From: Alienimonas sp043951915
Lineage (GTDB): Bacteria; Planctomycetota; Planctomycetia; Planctomycetales; Planctomycetaceae
Assembly: GCF_043951915.1 (NCBI RefSeq)
Contig: NZ_JBINJD010000058.1
Coordinates: forward strand, 1-29,149
DNA: 29,149 nucleotides
Direction of reading: 5' to 3'
A program made the translations under genes and the position numbers. The notes beneath the pieces are model-generated. The model searched no databases. It saw only the letters and a list, made by a program, of their open reading frames with translations, and was not told the DNA's origin. Positions 23,450-29,149 of this stretch are shown piece by piece (the stretch's first letter is position 1; each line of letters starts with the position of its first letter).

Positions 23450-24008
23450 CCGGGGCGGCGACTTCCAGCAGGTCCAGCGCCGGCTTGCCGTTGGTGAAAA
23501 TCGTCGCCAGCCGTCCCCACACCGTTTCCCCCTCGGTCACCCCCAGGTGCCGGGCGAGGCCGGGGCCGGCGGTGAGCTTCAGCAGCGCCCCGAGGTCCAC
23601 CTCGCGGAGCACGTCGTGCTCGATTAGCACGCGGCCCAGGGGGATCTCGCCGCCGAGGATCTCCTCCCGCGGCTCCGGGTCGAGGTACGACAGGTCGAAT
23701 CGCACCAGGCCGAACTGCACCGTCCGCTCCGTTTCGCCGGGACGCTCCGGTTCGCGGACCAGCGTGATCTTGCGGCAGTACTTGCCGTTCTCCCACTTCT
23801 CGTCCAGCACCCGCACCGCGACCGGCCCGCCGTGGAACCGCTCCATGGTGACGGTCATGTGGGCGTCGTGGTCCAGCAGCGTGCGGTAGGGCTCCGGCAC
23901 GGCGCTGTGGGGGACGTGCTCCGCGGCGGCCAGCAGCGGCCCCTCCTCGCCCTCCGGGGAGGGGGGAAACATCGCCGTCAGCGAGTCGAGTTCGGCGAGA
24001 GCGTTCAC
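23436..24008 (-). CDS. Chorismate pyruvate-lyase-like protein
   Basis: A 190-aa protein that resembles the chorismate lyase/DUF98 (Rv2949c-like) group, which makes 4-hydroxybenzoate plus pyruvate from chorismate. Supporting pattern: TLLDHDAHMTVTMERFHG (near 43-60) with a run of strands (VAVRVLDEKW, KYCRKITLV), then LVRFDLSYLDPEPREEILGG and IPLGRVLIEHDVLREV, the PLGxxL region typical of UbiC-like proteins. The match is by motif memory, so a relative with another small ligand is possible. The start is GTG 24008 (VNALAEL). No ubiquinone genes are nearby. The gene's 3' end is duplicated twice in tandem downstream. Confidence 0.6.
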   Translation of the reverse strand: MNALAELDSLTAMFPPSPEGEEGPLLAAAEHVPHSAVPEPYRTLLDHDAHMTVTMERFHGGPVAVRVLDEKWENGKYCRKITLVREPERPGETERTVQFGLVRFDLSYLDPEPREEILGGEIPLGRVLIEHDVLREVDLGALLKLTAGPGLARHLGVTEGETVWGRLATIFTNGKPALDLLEVAAPVGAD

Positions 24009-24132
24009 AAGCGACGGCGGGCGGAGACCGGGAGGCGGGCGCGGGGGGGATTCTTGCCGCCCGACCGCCCCGGGTGCCAGTCGGCGGCGCCGAACCGCCT
24101 TTCAGGGCACGGCCGACGGCAGGAACGGCCCG

Positions 24133-24894
24133 TCAGAACGCGCCGACGTCCTCTCCCCCGTCCGGCGTGCCGAGGGCGGCGAGGACGGCGGGGTCGATCG
24201 CCTCGCTGAGGAAATGCACCGAGCCGTCGCACATCACCGCCGTGCCGCCGTTAAAAGAGCCGCCGAACTGGTGCGGCGAGCCGCCGATCCCGTCGGCCGT
24301 GTCCCGCAGGTTGGTCGGGTCCGCCCACGGCCGGGGGAAGCCGCCCACCTGTCCGGCCAGCAGCGTGTGCGACGCCCCGTCCGTCACGCCGTCGAACGTT
24401 CGCGGCCCCTCCTCGCCCAGCAGCCGCACGTTCCCAGCGATGTGGGCCAGCCCGAACCCGCCCTCGCGGGTGCGGTCGCGGTAGTCCGCGTCGGGGCACA
24501 GAAACTCGTCGACGACCCGCCCCGCGACCCCTGCGTTACCTGGGGCGTCGAACGGGACGGTCAGGTCGTACGCTTCATAAACCTCGCCCCGGCCGAGGTG
24601 CGGCAGGCACGCGGTCAGCCAAGCCGGCGCCGGGTTCCCGGGCCCAGCGACGGTCGCCTCGCCCCCCTCCGCCCACGGCGGCAACGCCCCGCGGTCCTCG
24701 TGAAAGGCCCGCACGCCGCCGCCGACTTGGTACAGGCTCCGATGCGTCGCCGACCGCCACGCCGCCATTCGGGCGCCGCGAATCCTGGGGTGAAACAGCG
24801 AGACGACCACCGCGGCCAGCGCCAGCGTGGCGACCGCACAGCCCACCGTGCGAAACCGATCAGATGAGGCGGCGGCAGGCGGATTCTCAGTCAA
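24133..24894 (-). CDS. DUF1559-like protein, second of a tandem pair
   Basis: A 253-aa membrane-anchored protein. One membrane helix near the N-terminus (about 17-35) precedes a soluble domain with DUF1559 traits: a helix with HRSLYQVGGGVRAFHEDRG, then GALPPW, AWLTACLPHLG, FDAPGNAGVAGRVVDEFLCPDAD, and the typical end GGTAVMCDGSVHFLSEAIDPAVLAALGT split over the last 35 residues. It lacks the pilin-like FTLIELLVVI leader of most DUF1559 proteins. I start at TTG 24894, which overlaps the upstream stop by 8 nt. ATG 24924 would overlap by 38 nt within the conserved end of the upstream paralogue and is probably fortuitous. Function unknown. Confidence 0.75.
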   Translation of the reverse strand: MTENPPAAASSDRFRTVGCAVATLALAAVVVSLFHPRIRGARMAAWRSATHRSLYQVGGGVRAFHEDRGALPPWAEGGEATVAGPGNPAPAWLTACLPHLGRGEVYEAYDLTVPFDAPGNAGVAGRVVDEFLCPDADYRDRTREGGFGLAHIAGNVRLLGEEGPRTFDGVTDGASHTLLAGQVGGFPRPWADPTNLRDTADGIGGSPHQFGGSFNGGTAVMCDGSVHFLSEAIDPAVLAALGTPDGGEDVGAF

Positions 24895-25666
24895 AGTCGC
24901 TCGCAGAAACGGTTTCCCCCCCATCCGGCGTGCCGAGGGCGGCGAGGACGGCGGGGTCGATCTCCGAATTGAAGTTCGTCACCCGGCCGTCGCAGAACCC
25001 GACCACGATCGCCCCGGGGCTGTTCGCGCCGAAGCCGGTCGGGCCGTTGATCGGGGCCGACGCGGACCGCAGGTTCGCCGGGTCGCCCCACGCGGTCGGG
25101 GCGCCGGTCTCGGCGTTCACCTCGGCGAGCATGATCGTTCGCGTGAGGCCGTCCGCCTGCCTGACGGCGTCCAGCGTCAGGTCAGGCAAGAACACCAACT
25201 CGTTCCCCGCATAGTGGGCCGGGGCGAGGCCGCTGGACAGCGGGGCGTCCCCGACATACGGGGAGGTGTAGGAGCGGACCGCCGTCGAAAATGCCGCCGC
25301 GTTCGCCGGGGCGTCGAACGGCTGCGTGAAGTCGATGCTCCGGTGCAGCGCCCGCTGGTCCATCATCGGCAGGATCGCCGTCATCCAAGCGACCGGCGGG
25401 GCGTCCGGGTCCGCGTCTCCGCCGTGCGGGGGAAAGGCGCCGTGACCGGTGTGATAATTCGTGACCGCGAGAGCCTGATTCTTGACGTCGTTCTGTGCGA
25501 TCGTCGCGTGGGAGTGAATCCGCCTGGTTTGAACAGAAAGGCCCCAAAGCGGAAGCAACATAACGTTGAAGAACGTCGCGCCCGCCAGCCCCGCGACCGC
25601 CCAACCCAGGATGCGCAGCGGCGTCCATGGCTGTTTGGGCGGCGGCTCGGCGGGCGGGGCGGTCAT
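24887..25666 (-). CDS. DUF1559-like protein, first of a tandem pair
   Basis: A 259-aa membrane-anchored paralogue of the following gene. A Pro-rich cytoplasmic head, one membrane helix (about 17-43), then the DUF1559-like order: NYHTGHGAFPPHGGD, AWMTAILPMMDQRAL, FDAPANAAAFSTAVRSY, AHYAGNELVFLPD, TIMLAEVNAETGAP, and the C-terminal VVGFCDGRVTNFNSEIDP. The pilin-type leader is missing here too. It starts 4 nt after the radical SAM gene's stop and overlaps the next gene, so all three are probably co-transcribed. The last codons share a perfect 38-bp DNA match with the paralogue (24924-24961 against 24161-24198). Function unknown. Confidence 0.8.
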   Translation of the reverse strand: MTAPPAEPPPKQPWTPLRILGWAVAGLAGATFFNVMLLPLWGLSVQTRRIHSHATIAQNDVKNQALAVTNYHTGHGAFPPHGGDADPDAPPVAWMTAILPMMDQRALHRSIDFTQPFDAPANAAAFSTAVRSYTSPYVGDAPLSSGLAPAHYAGNELVFLPDLTLDAVRQADGLTRTIMLAEVNAETGAPTAWGDPANLRSASAPINGPTGFGANSPGAIVVGFCDGRVTNFNSEIDPAVLAALGTPDGGETVSASDFD

Positions 25667-25670
25667 CAGC

Positions 25671-27116
25671 TCACGTATACCGCACCCGTTTAAACTGCTC
25701 CTCGAAATATTCCGGCAGCAGGCTGTCGGTTTGCAGCAGGCCCTTGCGGGTGAGCACGATCTCGTCGCCCTCGACGTTCAGATAACCCGCTTCGGTCTGG
25801 TTCTGCAGCGGTTCGGCGAACTCTTCTCGCAGGTCCACGCCGAATTTTTCCTGGAACGGCCGCACGTGGACGCGGCCCTCTTTTAATTGCAGCACGAACT
25901 CGCGGATGAGCTGCTGATGCTCGGACGGCACCAGCGCCCGGTTGATCGGCCACTCGCCGGCTTCGACGGCGGCCTGATATTCCTCGATGCGATCCAGGTT
26001 TTGATAGTGAACCCCCTGGAAGTGGCCGAAGCTGCTCACGCCGGTGGCGAGCAGGTCGGCGCCCCGCCAGAGGCTGTCCCGGTAGACGAAGCGGTCCGTC
26101 TCCCGGTTCTTGACGAACTCGTTGCCGGAGGACGGCACGTAACCGTAGCCGGCGAGGAAGTCGATCGTTTCGTCCATCCAGCGACGCTTGGTGTCCCAGT
26201 CCGCGATGGGGCTGTCGACGCCCAGCTCTTTAATTTCCTTGGAGATAATCGTGTTGTGCGGCAACTCCATCTGATAGACGGTCACGTTGTCCGGGTCGAG
26301 CTTGGCGACCTCTTCCAAATTCCGCCGCCAGTTCTCGTCCGTCTCGCCGATCATCCCCGCGATCAGGTCGACGTTCACCTGCGGGAAGTCGGCCGCTTTA
26401 ATCCACTCCCACGCCTGATACACCTCCGGCGTGAGGTGGGCCCGGCCGTTCACTTCTAAGATGGTGTCGTCGAAGTTCTCCACCCCCAGCGACAGGCGGG
26501 TGACGCCGATCTCCTTGAGGGTCTTGACCTTCTCCTCGTTGAGCGTGCCCGGCTCGCACTCGAACGTGACCTCGCGGGCGGTCTCCCAGTTCAGGTGCGT
26601 CTGCAGCTTGTCCCGCATGCTGCGGAGCTGTTTCGAACTCAAATAACTCGGCGTGCCGCCGCCGAAGTAGGCGAACTCCAGCTCCCGGCCCTGCACGCCG
26701 GGCGTGTTTTCCAGCTTGGCGAACTCCGCCTCCAGGCTGTCCACGTAGCCGCGGACGGTCTTGGCGTTCTGCTTCGTATAGACCCGGAAGTAGCAGAACT
26801 TGCAGCGCTTCCGGCAGAAGGGGATGTGGATATACAACCCCAGCGGCACCGACGGGTCAATCGCCCCGCTCGGCGGGTTGCCGTTCAGGGCGTCCAGCGC
26901 CGCGGGAACCGCGTCCTTCGTCCACTGGCTGAACGGCGGATAGTTCGAAACGAAGTAGCTGCCGACCTCCGTGCTGCCCTTCGCCTGGGTGGTGGTGGTC
27001 GATCCGTTCGAGTCGCAGTCGGAGCCGTGCGATTTGGCCTCCGCAGAGGAGTCCACCACCGGCAGGCGGTTCGGCAGCTCCTGATCGGCGGCGTCGGCGG
27101 GGGCGAGATCGGGCAT
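25671..27116 (-). CDS. HemN/HemW-like radical SAM protein
   Basis: A 481-aa cytoplasmic radical SAM protein of the coproporphyrinogen-III-oxidase-like family. The [4Fe-4S]/SAM motif is C101-x3-C105-x2-C108 (CRKRCKFCYF), preceded by LGLYIHIPF. Next are FAYFGGGTPSYLS, EVTFECEPGTL, GVTRLSLGVENFDD and VNVDLIAGMIGET, all normal for HemN/HemW. About 90 extra N-terminal residues include a polar, low-complexity part (GSTTTTQAKG), and a C-terminal winged-helix-like part ends the protein. True HemN needs further residues; heme chaperone, porphyrin or another radical role all remain open. Codon use is noticeably less GC3-biased than the neighbours (more AAA, TTT, ATA-type codons). ATG 27146 overlaps a TACAAT box, so I start at 27116. 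Confidence 0.88.
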   Translation of the reverse strand: MPDLAPADAADQELPNRLPVVDSSAEAKSHGSDCDSNGSTTTTQAKGSTEVGSYFVSNYPPFSQWTKDAVPAALDALNGNPPSGAIDPSVPLGLYIHIPFCRKRCKFCYFRVYTKQNAKTVRGYVDSLEAEFAKLENTPGVQGRELEFAYFGGGTPSYLSSKQLRSMRDKLQTHLNWETAREVTFECEPGTLNEEKVKTLKEIGVTRLSLGVENFDDTILEVNGRAHLTPEVYQAWEWIKAADFPQVNVDLIAGMIGETDENWRRNLEEVAKLDPDNVTVYQMELPHNTIISKEIKELGVDSPIADWDTKRRWMDETIDFLAGYGYVPSSGNEFVKNRETDRFVYRDSLWRGADLLATGVSSFGHFQGVHYQNLDRIEEYQAAVEAGEWPINRALVPSEHQQLIREFVLQLKEGRVHVRPFQEKFGVDLREEFAEPLQNQTEAGYLNVEGDEIVLTRKGLLQTDSLLPEYFEEQFKRVRYT

Positions 27117-27144
27117 GACAATCGGCGTGGGGGGGCGGTCCGGC

Positions 27145-27150
27145 ATTGTA
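27145..27150 (-). promoter_or_regulatory. Putative -10 box (TACAAT) of the radical SAM operon
   Basis: TACAAT on the minus strand, 28 nt before ATG 27116. The upstream in-frame ATG 27146 overlaps it and would not be in the transcript. No clear -35 hexamer at 17 nt. Confidence 0.5.
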
Positions 27151-27209
27151 GCGGCTCGGCAACCCCCGACGCGTGGGGGACCGCCGGAGTCCCCCCGCCC
27201 GCCGTCGCG

Positions 27210-27232
27210 GCGCCCCCGCCGGCCGGGGGCGC
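27210..27232 (-). terminator. Hairpin after the redoxin/cytochrome c gene
   Basis: GCGCCCCC (27210-27217) pairs perfectly with GGGGGCGC (27225-27232) over 7 nt, 7 nt past the stop at 27240. A second stem (GGGGGAC 27175-27181 with GTCCCCC 27189-27195) follows on the way to the next promoter. Neither has a T tract. Confidence 0.4.
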
Positions 27233-27239
27233 AACGGCC

Positions 27240-29030
27240 TCACTCCGTCGCGATCAGCAGGAAGCCGATCATCATCTCCTCCCAGCTCTGCTCGCCCCAG
27301 CGGACGGCGACGGTCGGGTCCGGGTTGCGGGGGTTGCCGGCGCTGTTGTCGAAGGTCGCCGTGCAGGTGATCGTCGACCCTTTCTTCACCCGCAGCGGCT
27401 CCGCCAGGTCGTACCGCAGCTGCCAGTTGAAGTCGTACTCCGGCACGTCCAGCAGCGTGCGGGTCTCGCCGTCCGGCGTCGTCAGTTCGTACTTGAAGCT
27501 GGCGCCGCGGAAGTGCATGTGCGGGGTGAGGGCCAGCAGGGTGACGTCCCCCGGGACCTTGCGGGAGGCCGTCACCGTGTGGGCCTTCGCCCCGGGGGGA
27601 ATCTCGAACCGGTGATTGGCGACCGCCGTGCTTTTCACCAGCGTGAGGTTCTCTTCCCCGCCGAACTCCGCCGGGTCGACGAACTTCATGCCCACTCGCG
27701 ACAGGTCCGTCGTCGGCCGGCCGTTGGCGGTGTAGTGCATCTCGAAGAGCAGCTGCGAACCGGCCTTGATCTTGAACGCCTGACCGGGCTTCAGCTGCAT
27801 CGGCGGCAGGCCGGGGGCGTAGCCGATGAGGGCGTCGCCGGCGTCGATCTTCTTTTGGGCGTCCGGCGGGATCACCCGCACGATGATGTGGTGCACCACC
27901 GCCGGGTTGCCCGGCCGGGGCTCCGCGGCGACGACGTATTTGTCCTCCGTGAAGCCCGGATCGACGCGGAAGTAGCGGTAGTCGATCACCCCCTCGGCCG
28001 GCACTTCGGCGGGCTCCTCGGCCATGGCGAAGACGGCGTCCGGTTCGCCGATCCGCCAGCCCTCGGCAAACGTCGGCGGGGCCGGGGCGTCGGCGGGGTC
28101 GCCCTCGGGGCAGCCGGCCTTCACCCAGGTCAGCAGCGTGTCCTTTTCCGCGTCCGACAGGCTGGCGTCGTTGCTGAACTCGCCGTGGGCCGGGTCGGCG
28201 GGCCAGGGCGGCATCCGCTCGTCCTTGACCACCTCCGCCAGCATCGGGCCCCAGCCGGCGGCTTCCTCGTAGTCCAGCAGGGCGAAGGGCGCCGCCTCGC
28301 CGGGGCGGTGGCAGGGGGCGCACTTGGCGAAGATCACCGCGGCGGCGCCGGGCGCCCCGTCCGGGCCGCTCGCCCAGGTGACGGCGGCGTCCGGGTCGGC
28401 CTCGCGGACGCGGCCGATCTTGCAGCCGACGACCTCCGTCGCCGGCTCCGCGACCGCTTCGCCCGCCAGCACGCTGGCCAGCGCCAGGCCGAAGTCGTCC
28501 CGCGACGCAGAGCCCTTCGCGGTGCCCACGCCGTACTGGTCGTCGATCCGCCCCCGATACCGCAGCGTGCGGCCGTTGCCGTTCTCTTCCGGCGGGCCGA
28601 AGATCAGCACCTCCGGGGTGCGTTCGGCTTTCAGCCGATCGGCGAGTTTGTTGCCGGGGTCTTTGAGCACGGGCACGCCGGCGGCGTCGAACTCATGCCG
28701 GGCGCGGAACTCGGCGAGGTCGCTCAGCGAGTCCTGCCGGTTCGCGTCGACCAGCACGAGCCGCACGCCCTGTTCGCGGCCCTCCTCGGCGACGGCCCGC
28801 AGCCGGGGGGCAGTGATCTGCACCAGCGGGCACTCGGTCCCGACGAACACCACCACCGCGGCCTGCGCCGGGGCGCCGGAGTCGTCCGCGAAGGCTTCGC
28901 CCAACGTGGTGCGGGCGCCGTGCACGTCCCGCAGTTCGGCGTCGGCGGGGAAGGGCACGGGGTTCAGGGCGACGCCGTCCGCGGGCTCGGCGAAGGCGAG
29001 GGCGGCGAATAACAGCGGGGCGACGAACAT
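27240..29030 (-). CDS. Redoxin / cytochrome c / PHM-like copper monooxygenase fusion, secreted
   Basis: A 596-aa exported protein with three parts. A signal peptide (about 1-15, MFVAPLLFAALAFAEP) leads to a redoxin-like domain (about 20-180) with one Cys in VFVGTECP. A small cytochrome c segment follows, with CAPCH (C237, C240, H241) and a possible Met ligand in ERMPPWPAD. The last 250 residues resemble copper type II ascorbate-dependent monooxygenases (PHM/DBM): HHIIVRV (His pair), FEMHYTANG, LTPHMHFRG (HxH) and WEEMMIGF (Met), which together match the ligands of both PHM copper sites. This architecture recurs in planctomycetes; the substrate is unknown. ATG 29072 overlaps a TAGGAT box, so I prefer 29030. 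Confidence 0.88.
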   Translation of the reverse strand: MFVAPLLFAALAFAEPADGVALNPVPFPADAELRDVHGARTTLGEAFADDSGAPAQAAVVVFVGTECPLVQITAPRLRAVAEEGREQGVRLVLVDANRQDSLSDLAEFRARHEFDAAGVPVLKDPGNKLADRLKAERTPEVLIFGPPEENGNGRTLRYRGRIDDQYGVGTAKGSASRDDFGLALASVLAGEAVAEPATEVVGCKIGRVREADPDAAVTWASGPDGAPGAAAVIFAKCAPCHRPGEAAPFALLDYEEAAGWGPMLAEVVKDERMPPWPADPAHGEFSNDASLSDAEKDTLLTWVKAGCPEGDPADAPAPPTFAEGWRIGEPDAVFAMAEEPAEVPAEGVIDYRYFRVDPGFTEDKYVVAAEPRPGNPAVVHHIIVRVIPPDAQKKIDAGDALIGYAPGLPPMQLKPGQAFKIKAGSQLLFEMHYTANGRPTTDLSRVGMKFVDPAEFGGEENLTLVKSTAVANHRFEIPPGAKAHTVTASRKVPGDVTLLALTPHMHFRGASFKYELTTPDGETRTLLDVPEYDFNWQLRYDLAEPLRVKKGSTITCTATFDNSAGNPRNPDPTVAVRWGEQSWEEMMIGFLLIATE

Positions 29031-29070
29031 GCGGCGTCCGGTGCGGGAGGGGGGAGCGGCGACGGCGCCC

Positions 29071-29097
29071 ATCCTAAGCCGGACGCGTGCGTCCGGC
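29071..29097 (-). promoter_or_regulatory. Putative promoter of the redoxin/cytochrome c gene with adjacent palindrome
   Basis: TAGGAT (29071-29076, minus strand) is 40 nt before ATG 29030. Just upstream, in the -35 region, is the palindrome GCCGGACGC-GT-GCGTCCGGC (29078-29097), which could be an operator or the 3' hairpin of an upstream unit. Confidence 0.4.
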
Positions 29098-29113
29098 GGG
29101 GGGCGGGCGGGGG

Positions 29114-29149
29114 AAAACGAAAAGCGGCCGGGGCTCCCGAAGGAACCCC
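29114..29149 (-). terminator. Terminator of a minus-strand gene beyond the right edge
   Basis: Read on the minus strand, GGGGTTCC-TTCG-GGAGCCCC (29149-29130) makes an 8-bp stem with one G-U pair and a C(UUCG)G tetraloop, followed by GGCCGC and TTTTCGTTTT. The stem may extend past the window. Confidence 0.7.

Noticed and set aside
26595..29012. 805-codon open frame on + across the radical SAM and redoxin genes
   Set aside because: Antisense shadow of high-GC3 genes; composition is Arg/Gly/Val-rich with no family pattern, while both minus-strand genes have clear motifs.
1..29149. tRNA, rRNA, riboswitch, insertion sequence or prophage
   Set aside because: Intergenic regions show only hairpins, small palindromes and promoter-like boxes; no transposase, integrase or cloverleaf pattern seen by eye.

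Overview
The window looks like ordinary chromosome from a very GC-rich planctomycete (PVC superphylum). The strongest pointers are family markers: a secreted cytochrome c protein with PSCyt1, DUF1549 and DUF1553 domains in the same run as a Tat-exported DUF1501 protein, two DUF1559-like proteins, a secreted sulfatase, a Tat-exported TIM-barrel sugar isomerase/epimerase-like protein, and a redoxin/cytochrome c/copper-monooxygenase-like fusion. Third codon positions are almost always G or C, and most start codons lack a Shine-Dalgarno sequence. The genus cannot be fixed from sequence alone. I see no rRNA, tRNA, CRISPR array, integrase, transposase or prophage gene.

Layout, left part (1-13516, all + strand): a class I ribonucleotide reductase small subunit of the Chlamydia-like class Ic type, cut by the left edge; a MerR-type regulator with a B12-binding-like domain that has lost the cobalamin histidine; the PSCyt/DUF1549/DUF1553 protein; a two-gene insert (membrane protein plus a cREC-like receiver protein); the DUF1501 protein; two neighbouring TlpA-like thioredoxin proteins, the second with an extra cysteine-free thioredoxin domain; and a sodium:solute symporter with a hydrophilic insert.

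Middle part (13517-21460): a repeat-bearing convergent gap; purB and leuC on the minus strand; a small zinc-ribbon protein; a cyclopropane-fatty-acid-synthase-like methyltransferase; a tiny two-helix membrane protein; the TIM-barrel protein; and, on the minus strand, a Pro/Gly-rich lipoprotein-like protein.

Right part (21461-29149): a sulfatase on +, then minus-strand genes: a chorismate-lyase-like protein, two overlapping DUF1559-like genes directly behind a HemN/HemW-like radical SAM gene (probable three-gene operon), and the redoxin/cytochrome c/PHM-like protein. A terminator hairpin with a UUCG loop at the right edge belongs to a minus-strand gene outside the window.

Housekeeping functions (dNTP, purine and leucine synthesis) are mixed with extracytoplasmic catabolic and redox proteins typical of planctomycetes. 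I did not find a defence or mobile system. The points most worth following are the class Ic reductase, the membrane/cREC pair inserted between PSD1 and DUF1501 genes, the redox-dead second thioredoxin domain, the intact copper-ligand set of the PHM-like fusion, the radical SAM/DUF1559 operon, and small palindromic repeats including a pair with a compensatory base-pair swap.
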